A stretch of DNA of 17,357 nucleotides from Methanobacteriota archaeon (GTDB lineage: Archaea > Thermoplasmatota > Poseidoniia > Poseidoniales > Poseidoniaceae): the NCBI GenBank assembly GCA_011525095.1, contig WTIV01000104.1, forward strand, positions 5,261 through 22,617, in the 5' to 3' direction. The notes beneath the pieces were generated by a model. That model made no database searches and was not told the DNA's origin. It saw only the letters and a program-made list of their open reading frames with translations. This document shows, piece by piece, positions 1 through 7,763 of this stretch. Numbering within the stretch: position 1 is the first letter of the stretch; each line of letters starts with the position of its first letter. The position numbers and the translations under genes are program-made.

Positions 1-262
1 TGATTAATTGCTTGAATACGTCAGATATCTGTAGCCCAGAAAACCTCATCGGTTTGTCAAACGTTGCAAGGACTAATCCCATTTCATTGAGTTTTTTCAA
101 GCTGTTATATGCGTCCATTCTTGATATTGATACTAACTTTCCAATCTCACTGGCTTTTAGTGGTGGTTGGCCAACTAATGCGAGTATAATCCTCGCAAAT
201 TTCTCATCAAGCCCTCCCTCTGTGAGGCGATGAATTAGTTCATTTGCTGATTCTGTGCTCAT
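1..262 (-). CDS. TrmB-like winged-helix transcriptional regulator (N-terminal part, cut by window edge)
   Basis: The ATG at 260-262 opens a frame that runs without a stop to the window edge, giving 87 residues of an incomplete protein. Residues about 15-65 look like a winged helix-turn-helix of the TrmB/MarR type: a helix ending in LALVGQPPLKASEI, then GKLVSISRMDAYNSLKKL and NEMGLV, which matches the TrmB pattern of 'selects target, pairs helices, then wing'. Proteins of this family bind DNA as dimers and often sense sugars or metabolites through a C-terminal domain, which is not visible here. It starts 4 bases after the stop of the TPR gene, so the two are probably cotranscribed. The domain call is fairly firm; ligand and targets cannot be inferred. 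Confidence 0.7.
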   Translation of the reverse strand, partial: MSTESANELIHRLTEGGLDEKFARIILALVGQPPLKASEIGKLVSISRMDAYNSLKKLNEMGLVLATFDKPMRFSGLQISDVFKQLI

Positions 263-266
263 TAAA

Positions 267-2690
267 TCAGCCCATTTTTCTCTGCTGCTCTTTTTGCAGA
301 ATGTTGCAACGTCTGATTTGTTCCTTGGCCAATTTCTGTTGGTCCTTGTCTAAGCCTCTTGGGATTGCCTGCTCGAAGCATTTTATTGCATCGCTAAAAC
401 GCTGCATCTCTGCGTAGGCTGTTCCCATGTTGTAGAGAGTTTTACCTTGAACTCCTTTTGGATTAATTACCATGGCCTTGTGATATGATTCAACGCATTT
501 TGGATAGTCTTCCAGGTAGTAGAGCGCATTTCCTCTGCCGTTTAGGATACGAATTACCATCTCATCATTATCAGCAAATGATGGTAAAGCTCTGTCAAAG
601 CATGACAAAGCCTCTCTGTATTTCTTATCTTCAATCAATCCAACTCCTTTGTTGTACCATTCAATGTCCTGATTCGCAATTGAATTTGAGTTTGAATCGA
701 TACCGCTGTTAACGGCAACTCTCGCTGCTGCATCCAGTGCTGCCGCAGCAAGGTCAACCTGTGGCTTTGATTCCACTGGTTTTGGTTCTGGTTCAGGCCT
801 TGCAGTTAGGTTTGGTAACGGAACATTAGCGGGCTCTACTGTTATTTGCGGTGGTAGTGGAGTAGGGACTGGTTGAGATATCACTCCCTGATTAATCGGT
901 TCCGTTCTTGGAGGTATAGGTGTTGGAACAGGTTGCTGTACCAAGTTATCTCTTTCTGTTGACAACTGTATTGGAGGCGGAGTTGGTGTTGGAACAGGCT
1001 GTTGAGTTGTCAGGTGTCCAGATGAAGGTTCGACTTCATTAGGACTAGGTTGAGAATCTTCTGTATCCATTAGCGCATCAAGTGGGTCGACAGGCTGTGG
1101 ATTTGACAATGAATTGGCTTTTTCATGACACCTTTGGGCTGTTTGGATATCTCCTGCAGCTTCAAGTGACCTTGCTAAACCTGTCCATAAATCGGGGTTT
1201 GATTTGTCAGATTGAATCATTGCTTTCCAGGTTTTTACTGCCTCAGTGTGCTGATTTGATGCTGACAATGCACGTGCAAAAATAGTGGTATTTGGCTCAC
1301 ATAATCCAACAGCCTCGGTTGCAAGGGCTGGGCCCTCAGGAATCGTCGGTGGCAAGCCGCCAGTATTTTCTAAAATCTTGGCTTCTCCTTCTGCTAATTC
1401 CACTAACAATACAGCCAGAGCTTCCTTTCCACCATCGTCGCTGATTAGTTGTCTGCGGGCGGTAAGCAAATTTGGAATGTCTCCGGTTGACTCTGATAGA
1501 TTAGCGAGTCTCAAAGCGGCTTTCGAATAGGATGAGTCTTTCTCTACAGCATTTATGAAGCACTTTTTTGCAGCGTCAATATTTCCTTTTCGTTCATGTA
1601 GCGCTCCCAGATTGAAGTAACATTTTGCATGGTCTGGATTAAGCCCAATGGCGTGATTATATGCTGATATTGCGTGATCATCAAGTCCCATTGCAGCCAT
1701 TGCCCCGGCAGAAATTCTCCACGAATCAAAGTGCTGTGCTGCTTCTCCATGCAAGTGTTCCTTGAGAATTTGCAATGCACCCTTAGCGTCACCAGAAGTC
1801 AAAACACTAGTTGCTTCATTGCAGAGCATATCTAAATCGATTTCCTTTGTTTCCTCAACTACGGCTTCCGGCTCGTTTTGAGTAACAATTTCTTGAACAT
1901 ATTCACTTTGCTCTTCTTCAGTGTTAGGAACATCATTTGATTCAGAATGTGATTCTTCCTCGAACAAGTCATCAATACCTGAATCAACTGCGTGAGTTAG
2001 AGTTTGTTCAACCAATTTTTCTTGAGTATGTGGCATTACAGTTGGAGTGGAGTGGATTACCCCACCAGCGGCTCGATTAGCTTCAACTATCCTTACAAGA
2101 TGTGGATGTCCGGGGAAATAATTCAAGGCCCTGTCCGCTATTTCTAAGGCTCCGTCTGCGTCTCCAAGTCTATCCAGAAGAACGGCCAAGTTGGCCAGTG
2201 CGGGCCCATGGTTTGGGTCAAGGTCTAAGCAAATCACGAAGGCTTGTTTGGCGCCTTTTGGATCTTGTTCAGCCTCTAGTAAAACACCTCTGTTGAACCA
2301 AGCCATTGGATTTGATGGGTCCAATGCAATGGCTTTGTTGAAGGACTTCAATGCCGAATCATGGTCGCCAGAACGGTGTGCAGCCTCTCCTTCTGCAACT
2401 ATGTCATCAACAGTGGTGTCAATTACAGGTTCATCGTTTTCCGAACTTTCATCCAATATTGTATCGGTATCTTCTGTAGTGGGTTCATCAGGCATTTTTT
2501 CCTCATCTGGTTTTGAGATAACTGTCTTGACAACGTCTGCCAATGAAGACATCATTGCATCTGTTATCTCTGCCGCGGCATCGATTGGATTGGTTGAATT
2601 GCCTTCTGACATGGTTGTCACTGGCCTGTTGGTCATCCCATTAGGCATAAGCATTGTCCGTTTGCGTTCCCGCTGGTTTCTTACACTCAT
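267..2690 (-). CDS. Large cytoplasmic tetratricopeptide-repeat (TPR) scaffold protein
   Basis: The 807-residue protein has no signal peptide and no membrane segment. TPR-type helical hairpins lie in three blocks, about residues 93-200, 285-530 and 675-790, each with the W/Y-x2-G-x2-L...A...A-L-x-P signature (for example AWFNRGVLLEA, CYFNLGALHERKGN, TLYNMGTAYAEMQRF). The blocks are joined by acidic low-complexity linkers (residues 60-95 and 240-285) and a proline-rich linker (563-640) holding a triplicated motif. TPR proteins usually act as protein-protein scaffolds, so a scaffold role is likely but the partner is unknown. The ATG at 2690 is used; ATG codons 13 and 15 residues in are alternatives because no clear ribosome site is seen. 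It is divergent from the FGE-like gene and sits just upstream of the TrmB-like gene. Confidence 0.8.
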   Translation of the reverse strand: MSVRNQRERKRTMLMPNGMTNRPVTTMSEGNSTNPIDAAAEITDAMMSSLADVVKTVISKPDEEKMPDEPTTEDTDTILDESSENDEPVIDTTVDDIVAEGEAAHRSGDHDSALKSFNKAIALDPSNPMAWFNRGVLLEAEQDPKGAKQAFVICLDLDPNHGPALANLAVLLDRLGDADGALEIADRALNYFPGHPHLVRIVEANRAAGGVIHSTPTVMPHTQEKLVEQTLTHAVDSGIDDLFEEESHSESNDVPNTEEEQSEYVQEIVTQNEPEAVVEETKEIDLDMLCNEATSVLTSGDAKGALQILKEHLHGEAAQHFDSWRISAGAMAAMGLDDHAISAYNHAIGLNPDHAKCYFNLGALHERKGNIDAAKKCFINAVEKDSSYSKAALRLANLSESTGDIPNLLTARRQLISDDGGKEALAVLLVELAEGEAKILENTGGLPPTIPEGPALATEAVGLCEPNTTIFARALSASNQHTEAVKTWKAMIQSDKSNPDLWTGLARSLEAAGDIQTAQRCHEKANSLSNPQPVDPLDALMDTEDSQPSPNEVEPSSGHLTTQQPVPTPTPPPIQLSTERDNLVQQPVPTPIPPRTEPINQGVISQPVPTPLPPQITVEPANVPLPNLTARPEPEPKPVESKPQVDLAAAALDAAARVAVNSGIDSNSNSIANQDIEWYNKGVGLIEDKKYREALSCFDRALPSFADNDEMVIRILNGRGNALYYLEDYPKCVESYHKAMVINPKGVQGKTLYNMGTAYAEMQRFSDAIKCFEQAIPRGLDKDQQKLAKEQIRRCNILQKEQQRKMG
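849..1001 (-). repeat. Three copies of a QPVPTPxPP linker motif inside the TPR gene
   Basis: The TPR protein carries QPVPTPTPP (residues 564-572), QPVPTPIPP (586-594) and QPVPTPLPP (606-614), spaced 22 and 20 residues apart. The DNA copies cover 975-1001, 909-935 and 849-875. The nucleotide copies have diverged at many positions while the peptide is kept, which points to selection on the peptide, either as a spaced ligand for a proline-recognition domain or as a stiff spacer between TPR blocks. Confidence 0.75.
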
Positions 2691-2707
2691 TACGGCTGGA
2701 AATAACT

Positions 2708-3337
2708 GTGAGACCGTCTTTCAATAACGACAATGGCGGAACATTTGTTCTAATTGAACCAGGTTCAAATGGAGATTTAATTGTAAAAGAGCCGTTCTTT
2801 ATCGGTGCTCGTCCAGTTACGCAAGTTGAATGGACAGCTGTTATGGGTTCAAACCCTTCTAAATTCCAAGAAGGTTGGTCAGCAGGTCTCAGGCCTGTTG
2901 AATCGATTAGTTGGTTGGATTGTCAGCAGTTCATCTCTAAATTGAATGAATTAGAAACCGAACAAAGGCTAGGGTTATCCGGACTTTGGAGGCTACCGAC
3001 TGCGGTTGAATGGGAATTTGCATGTAGGGCTGGTTCAACAACGCGCTGGTATCACTCCGATAGGGATAATGAACTCGATGAAGTAGCTTGGCACGGAGGT
3101 AATTCTGGTGCGACAACAAGAGAAGTTGGCCAAAAGAAAGAGAACCAGTGGGGCTTGTTTGACTGTCACGGAAATGTTGCAGAGTGGACTGATTCTGAAA
3201 AGGGTGACCGAAGAATAACAAAGGGAGGTTCTTGGTTGATGGAGTCAGAATCGACTACTTCCTCTGCTTTCGGTTTATCAAAACTAGACAAAAGAAGCGA
3301 TGGCATAGGGTTGCGTCTTGTATGGGCGCCAGTATGA
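2708..3337 (+). CDS. FGE-sulfatase (SUMF1/formylglycine-generating-enzyme-like) domain protein, lacking the catalytic cysteines
   Basis: The 209-residue protein is essentially one FGE-sulfatase domain: GGTFVLIEPG at the start, PFFIGARPVTQVEW (residues 29-42), RPVESISWLDCQQF, LWRLPTAVEWEFACRAG (about 93-109), then NQWGLFDCHGNVAEW (147-160) and KGGSW. True FGE uses a pair of cysteines near the C-terminus, where the family ends in GFR-C-like sequence; here the end reads GIGLRLVWAPV with no cysteine, so sulfatase activation is unlikely. Cysteine-less members are known with varied roles, such as hydroxylation, ligand binding or structural use. The GTG at 2708 is chosen because it avoids overlap with the divergent TPR gene and puts the domain at the N-terminus; a TTG at 2654 would add 18 residues. 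It is 25 bases upstream of the ArsC-like gene. Confidence 0.75.
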   Translation: MRPSFNNDNGGTFVLIEPGSNGDLIVKEPFFIGARPVTQVEWTAVMGSNPSKFQEGWSAGLRPVESISWLDCQQFISKLNELETEQRLGLSGLWRLPTAVEWEFACRAGSTTRWYHSDRDNELDEVAWHGGNSGATTREVGQKKENQWGLFDCHGNVAEWTDSEKGDRRITKGGSWLMESESTTSSAFGLSKLDKRSDGIGLRLVWAPV

Positions 3338-3362
3338 TTTAGTGGAAACTATTGGACCAATC

Positions 3363-3683
3363 ATGAGACTCTATCACAATCCGAGATGCTCAAAATCTAG
3401 ACAAGCATTGAATCTTCTTTCCGAGCGAGGTATTGAGTTTGAGGAATTTAGATATCTGGATAACGGCGTACACCCTGATGATATTGAGTTGTTGTCGACT
3501 CTTGACGGTATAATCAGATTGTCAGATTTAGATTCTGAAACAGTTATTGATTTTGGAGATGCCACTGTTATCGCTGAGTTAATTTCAACCAATCCACGTA
3601 TCTTGCAGCGGCCAGTATTGATTTCTAACGGTGTGGCAGTTATTGGAAGGCCGCCTGAGAATATACTTACTCTTCTTCCTTAG
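3363..3683 (+). CDS. arsC: ArsC/Spx-family thioredoxin-fold protein (arsenate reductase-like)
   Basis: The 106-residue protein begins MRLYHNPRCSKSRQALNLL, with the catalytic-type cysteine at position 9 in NPRCSKSR, which matches glutaredoxin-coupled arsenate reductase (NPxCSTSR). The rest follows the family: 'ERGIEFEEFRYLDNG' (beta strand leading to helix), then 'NPRILQRPVLISNGVAVIGRPPE', which includes the conserved cis-Pro region (RPVL) and arginines that bind arsenate. The family includes both true arsenate reductases and YffB-like proteins of unknown substrate, so activity is probable but not certain. ATG 3363 is chosen since the upstream TTG at 3318 adds residues not seen in the family and overlaps the preceding gene. 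The 3' end overlaps the convergent PqqD-like gene by 17 bases. Confidence 0.8.
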   Translation: MRLYHNPRCSKSRQALNLLSERGIEFEEFRYLDNGVHPDDIELLSTLDGIIRLSDLDSETVIDFGDATVIAELISTNPRILQRPVLISNGVAVIGRPPENILTLLP

Positions 3684-4053
3684 GTTTGAGCACTGTGGCG
3701 ACATTTAGCCTTACGAAAACTTCGAGATATGCCTTAATTCTCTCCTCAACAGGAGCAATCTCTTCGTGGTAAACTGATTTCATTATGTTGCAGATTTCTG
3801 AGAAATTTCTTTCCCCATTCATCAGTTCCCAGAGCATGGACTGAGTTGGGTGCATGGTTCTTCGAACTACTTTTGGAGCTTTCATCAACTTGGCAAGTAT
3901 CTTTTCGAATCGTGTAAACCTTTTCTGAATTAGCAATACAACTTCTTTTCCAGTAACCCCATCAATATCCGGGTGTAATCCAGGATCGCCTCTATACTCC
4001 CATTCAACCGGTAATCGTACCGGAATGAAATCATCCCAATTTCCTTCGATCAT
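3667..4053 (-). CDS. PqqD-like small protein (RiPP-recognition-element type fold)
   Basis: The 128-residue protein has a C-terminal half, residues about 60-122, that resembles the PqqD family: KVVRRTMHPTQSMLWELMNGERNFSEICNIM, which corresponds to the 'leader peptide-like strand, then W-x-L-hydrophobic-x-G-x-x-S/T-hydrophobic-x-E-I' pattern, followed by a final helix. PqqD-type domains bind precursor peptides or partner radical-SAM enzymes. No radical-SAM maturase or precursor peptide is seen in the adjacent envelope operon, so the role is open. The start is ATG 4053, supported by GAGGGA with a 5-base spacing; its ATG overlaps the stop of the upstream 59-aa gene by one base (TGATG), implying translational coupling. 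The similarity is from pattern, not a search. Confidence 0.55.
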   Translation of the reverse strand: MIEGNWDDFIPVRLPVEWEYRGDPGLHPDIDGVTGKEVVLLIQKRFTRFEKILAKLMKAPKVVRRTMHPTQSMLWELMNGERNFSEICNIMKSVYHEEIAPVEERIKAYLEVFVRLNVATVLKPKEEE

Positions 4054-4232
4054 CAAAGTCCCTCGGTTGTAAACGTAACATAAACAAGGGCAAGCATTGA
4101 AATTGTACCACAAATTGCTGTGATTTTCTTTAGGTTATCCTTTGATGAAAATTTATCCAAGCACCAAGTCGATACACCAAATATAGCAACTAGGGCGAGT
4201 AGTCCATACCATATGCCCGGTACGTCACTCAT
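4053..4232 (-). CDS. Small two-pass membrane protein of unknown function
   Basis: The 59-residue protein has two hydrophobic segments, about residues 6-24 (GIWYGLLALVAIFGVSTWC) and 36-54 (ITAICGTISMLALVYVTF), with a charged loop between them (DKFSSKDNLKK). The lysine-rich loop would place both termini outside by the positive-inside rule. I do not recognise a family. It overlaps the end of the large surface-protein gene by 8 bases (ATGAGTGA) and the start of the PqqD-like gene by one base, so it is translated as part of that operon and likely works with those products at the cytoplasmic membrane. Its start is the only ATG after the surface gene frame opens. Confidence 0.65.
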   Translation of the reverse strand: MSDVPGIWYGLLALVAIFGVSTWCLDKFSSKDNLKKITAICGTISMLALVYVTFTTEGL

Positions 4233-7200
4233 GATTACTCGACTCTTGTGTAACCTGTGAACCTTGCGCCTGTTGCCATGCATTGTATTCTGCCATCTTA
4301 CGATTGTATTCATCGACTTGTCTTTGGTACTCAACCATCGGGTCAACTACAGGTTCTGATGTTGCTGGAGGCCCGCCAAAAGCGGTGGAAGGTGGTCCTT
4401 GTGATGGAAGGAATTCGGTCTGTTCGTATTTGTCTTCGAAGTCTTCTTCCTCAATTTCCCTACGCAAAAATAGTAAGATCCCGATGACTATGATCACAAT
4501 GATTCCAATACCTGATGCGAATATAATCGTTGCATTACTTTCGTTTGCTGTTGGTTCTGCCCATCTAAGTGCATCACTGATTTTGTAGTTAATTCTAGAA
4601 TCACTTCCATTGACGAATATTGCATACATTCCAGAATAATCTCCAGATTCTCTTACAACTTCACACCTCATGTCATAACTTTGCTCGATTATGTGTCCGG
4701 CATCAAGTTCAACCCTCGAATTTTGTGAGTGGATTGGATTTCCATCACAAATAATTCCCCATCCATCTGGAACATTTGCACTTACATCAAAAATTTCACT
4801 TTTTGTTGAGGTTGAAGTAAGGTTTAGCCAAATGATGTGAACCGAATTCGATTCAATTTCCTGTTCGACGAGATTAACTTCTTGTAACTCAACATTTCTT
4901 CTCTCCCCAACCAGCAGTCCTGCTGTAACCGATTTTGTAATTGGTCTGCCGAGTTCATCACTCCCTCCTTGCAATTCGATAGTTGCGGAAATTATCGTAT
5001 TCAAATCACAATCACCGGATATTATGACATCTGCAAACAACTCAACGGATTGAGTGGGTCCCAAATTAAGACTAATCCACTCTCCATTAGATTTTGATAA
5101 CCCATTACCTGTGCTCAAAAATCCAATTACATTTTCAGAACTTTGAGAAGTTTGTAATATCAAGCGAGCTCTAATAGTACTGTCTGCAGCATTACCAATA
5201 TTCCATGCAGTTGCATTGAATGAGAATGTTGAATTGGTTTCAACCACGTTTTCTCCTGCATATCCATCCAACTTAGGCTGCCTAATTGTGTCCGTTACAG
5301 ATTCAAACATTTTCGAATTATCCTCATCATTCACATCTATCCCACTCTCAGGAGATACCTTGAGAGTAATTTCGTGGAATTCTCCTGGAGATTCTAACGG
5401 AGGAAGTAAAATCCAAACATCGACTTGCTTTACATTATCTAAGTCATAAGATACAGAGAGATCTATGCCGTCTGTAACGTTCACTCCTTCAACCAATGCC
5501 CACCATTCCCAAGTATCCGGAGACCACGGTAAATCAATTACAGCCGTATCGGGTCCATTTCCGTTATTGGTTACTTCAATGGATACATGAATTGGAATTC
5601 CAGGTGTCAATGTACTGGGAAATTCAAGTAATTCAAGCGAAACATCACGAACAGCGTTAATTCTCGTACCATGCCAATCCTCTCCGGTAATGGACTCACC
5701 CGATCTTGAGGATATTGCGGAAGGTGTTAATCTAGGTCCCAAGTCCCCTGCCTGTGCATTTGCTGGTGATGTAACTCTCACCGAAAACGTTGAAGATGAA
5801 CCAGCAGAAATGGCTAGTTCAGGTGATTCGAGAAGTTCGACACTCCAACCAGATAATTCAGTAAATATGACACCGACTTCAAATATGTCGATTCTTGATG
5901 CATTATTCCATATTCTAAACGTTACTTCATGAGAATTTCCAGGGTCAATGAATACACTAGAGTCCACGTTTCCATCCAATGATATCTCAGCAATGCTTGT
6001 CATTGCTGCTGCAACTTCAACTGTCTCAGTGTCATACCTGCGAGTGTCGTTAGTGCTTGTTGCCGTTAACCAAACTTCACCCGTAACATCGGGCTCGGCA
6101 TCAGCAGGAACAGTTGCCGATAACCAAACCTGTGCGGGAGTATCAATCCTCACGAGGACACTAGAAGATTGGTTTGTAGACAAGCCAATATTCCAACCGG
6201 TTGGTACATTTTTATCTTCAATCGCAAGTGTAAACACATCTGTAGCTTCTCCAATGTTCTCCACGGTTACAGGGAATTGACATGTTGTTCCTGGTGCGCA
6301 TCTGGGAGTAGGGTCTGGACGAATTACATCTGGCAATCTATCTGGCAGTATTTTGATAGTTGACTCTAAACCATCTTCGACATCTGAGTAAATGTTTGAA
6401 GTTACGTTTACTGTGACTGGTATATTCCCTTGACTTGCGTTTTCATCAATCAACACATTTAGGTCAAATTCTCTAGATTCTCCAGGTAGTAATTCCACGC
6501 CTGTGGACCCTATACTAGCACCGGTTGGATATGCAAAATAGTGAGTCCAATTAGCAGGAATCCCGGTTGCAGAGGGTGTGTATCGAGCAGATATATTTCC
6601 AGTATTTGTCATTTCAAATCGGGTTGTTGACCAATCCCCAGGTAGCCCTCCGAGGGTAGATACACCAGTTGTCTCGATCTGAAACTCTTTCTTCTTTGCA
6701 GCCTGGTCGTAAATTATTACCAACTCATCAATCCAATAGCCTATGTCGCTATCGACAGCATCAGATGTGAATGTAAATCTCAACTGAGTTGTAGTGTGAA
6801 AATGTGAATTTGTAAGCGGAAGTAATGGAGAAGACTTACCGTTGTATGAAGCAGTAAATGTATTCCAGTTTAGTCCGTCTTGGAAATTATTGTCAATTAC
6901 GTTTTGCATCGTGAATGTCTCATCCCAATTTCCGGTCTCGTCTTTGACATAACCTTTCATTGCGTCACCACTACCGGCTCCACCAGTGTAGAAGAATGAG
7001 TAGCCAATTGCAGAATTGTGCCCTGAAACATCGTCAGCAACGTTGAATACAGGGCTTGTAAGAGTCGAAGTGGTCGACGCAGAGTAAGATGAAAACTGCC
7101 CATTTCCTACATGGAATGAGCTAGATTGTGATATAGAAACATCTGAGTTTACATTCCAATCACCGGTTGACGTCCATTGAGTCATATCAACACAATTATC

Positions 7201-7746
7201 GTAATGGTATGCTACAGTCAAGTGTCTTGACTGTTGATTGTTGGACGGATCATCGTCACCTAGTGCATTGGTGACTTCGATTATTAATGTGTGATTTCCC
7301 GAGTAATATGGGGTCCAAAGGACGTCAAGAGACGACGATGACGAGCCAGATATGGGGCTCATTCCTCTTGTTGTGTTAAGAAGTTCAAATCTAGTATATT
7401 CATTATGAAGCACCATTATCTCTACATCTACATATCCTGACTGAACAGTACCTAAATTTTCAATAACAATATTCAGATTTAACTCGACACCAACAACACC
7501 GTCTGTGACATATAGCATCTCAGGCTTATTGAATCCTGCAATTGGGTAGTTGGAAGAAAACATCTGGTATAGTGACTGGTTTGCATTATCTGGATATGTG
7601 AACGAGATATCGGTAATGTCCAGGTCTACGTTAACAGCCCTTCCGCTATCTGCAACCGCAACAAGTGCGTATGACGGTATTAACAACGTCAATACAAACA
7701 GTGGCAGTAGTCGACCCATGTGCCTCATGTTGGCACGATAATCCAA
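4225..7746 (-). CDS. Giant archaeal surface protein with CARDB/NEW3-like domains, single C-terminal membrane anchor
   Basis: The 1173-residue protein starts with a signal peptide (residues about 10-33, GRLLPLFVLTLLIPSYALVAVADS). Next come a CARDB-like domain (about 40-180), a jelly-roll-like region with MAM/adhesin character (about 183-350, ending in IGYWIDELVIIYDQ), and several NEW3/CARDB-type beta-sandwich repeats to about 1065, recognisable by 'NTGN', 'NIGEATDVFTL', 'VTNNGNGPDTA' motifs. Many NxS/T sites suggest N-glycosylation. A transmembrane helix (about 1071-1094) is followed by a 77-residue cytoplasmic tail with proline/glutamine segments and a helical stretch rich in Tyr and Arg/Lys. 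A TTG start at 7746 has GAAGGAG 9 bases upstream; ATG at 7728 or 7719 are alternatives. It probably forms part of the cell surface or binds an extracellular polymer; no enzyme motif is seen. Confidence 0.85.
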   Translation of the reverse strand: MDYRANMRHMGRLLPLFVLTLLIPSYALVAVADSGRAVNVDLDITDISFTYPDNANQSLYQMFSSNYPIAGFNKPEMLYVTDGVVGVELNLNIVIENLGTVQSGYVDVEIMVLHNEYTRFELLNTTRGMSPISGSSSSSLDVLWTPYYSGNHTLIIEVTNALGDDDPSNNQQSRHLTVAYHYDNCVDMTQWTSTGDWNVNSDVSISQSSSFHVGNGQFSSYSASTTSTLTSPVFNVADDVSGHNSAIGYSFFYTGGAGSGDAMKGYVKDETGNWDETFTMQNVIDNNFQDGLNWNTFTASYNGKSSPLLPLTNSHFHTTTQLRFTFTSDAVDSDIGYWIDELVIIYDQAAKKKEFQIETTGVSTLGGLPGDWSTTRFEMTNTGNISARYTPSATGIPANWTHYFAYPTGASIGSTGVELLPGESREFDLNVLIDENASQGNIPVTVNVTSNIYSDVEDGLESTIKILPDRLPDVIRPDPTPRCAPGTTCQFPVTVENIGEATDVFTLAIEDKNVPTGWNIGLSTNQSSSVLVRIDTPAQVWLSATVPADAEPDVTGEVWLTATSTNDTRRYDTETVEVAAAMTSIAEISLDGNVDSSVFIDPGNSHEVTFRIWNNASRIDIFEVGVIFTELSGWSVELLESPELAISAGSSSTFSVRVTSPANAQAGDLGPRLTPSAISSRSGESITGEDWHGTRINAVRDVSLELLEFPSTLTPGIPIHVSIEVTNNGNGPDTAVIDLPWSPDTWEWWALVEGVNVTDGIDLSVSYDLDNVKQVDVWILLPPLESPGEFHEITLKVSPESGIDVNDEDNSKMFESVTDTIRQPKLDGYAGENVVETNSTFSFNATAWNIGNAADSTIRARLILQTSQSSENVIGFLSTGNGLSKSNGEWISLNLGPTQSVELFADVIISGDCDLNTIISATIELQGGSDELGRPITKSVTAGLLVGERRNVELQEVNLVEQEIESNSVHIIWLNLTSTSTKSEIFDVSANVPDGWGIICDGNPIHSQNSRVELDAGHIIEQSYDMRCEVVRESGDYSGMYAIFVNGSDSRINYKISDALRWAEPTANESNATIIFASGIGIIVIIVIGILLFLRREIEEEDFEDKYEQTEFLPSQGPPSTAFGGPPATSEPVVDPMVEYQRQVDEYNRKMAEYNAWQQAQGSQVTQESSNHE

Positions 7747-7755
7747 AGATTATGA

Positions 7756-7762
7756 CTCCTTC
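7756..7762 (-). promoter_or_regulatory. Shine-Dalgarno site GAAGGAG favouring a TTG start
   Basis: GAAGGAG lies 9 bases before the TTG at 7746 of the surface-protein gene and 27 bases before the first ATG. Together with the adjacent TTG case at 8579 this supports TTG starts in this operon. Confidence 0.5.
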
Positions 7763-7763
7763 G

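Noticed and set aside
2654..2707. TTG 2654 as start of the FGE-like gene
   Set aside because: It would overlap the divergent TPR gene and adds residues not needed by the domain; GTG 2708 fits better, though this is not certain.
4257..7741. Many plus-strand frames within the surface-protein gene, up to 110 codons
   Set aside because: They have no ribosome sites, lack recognised motifs and are explained as shadows of the Ser/Thr-rich minus-strand coding sequence.
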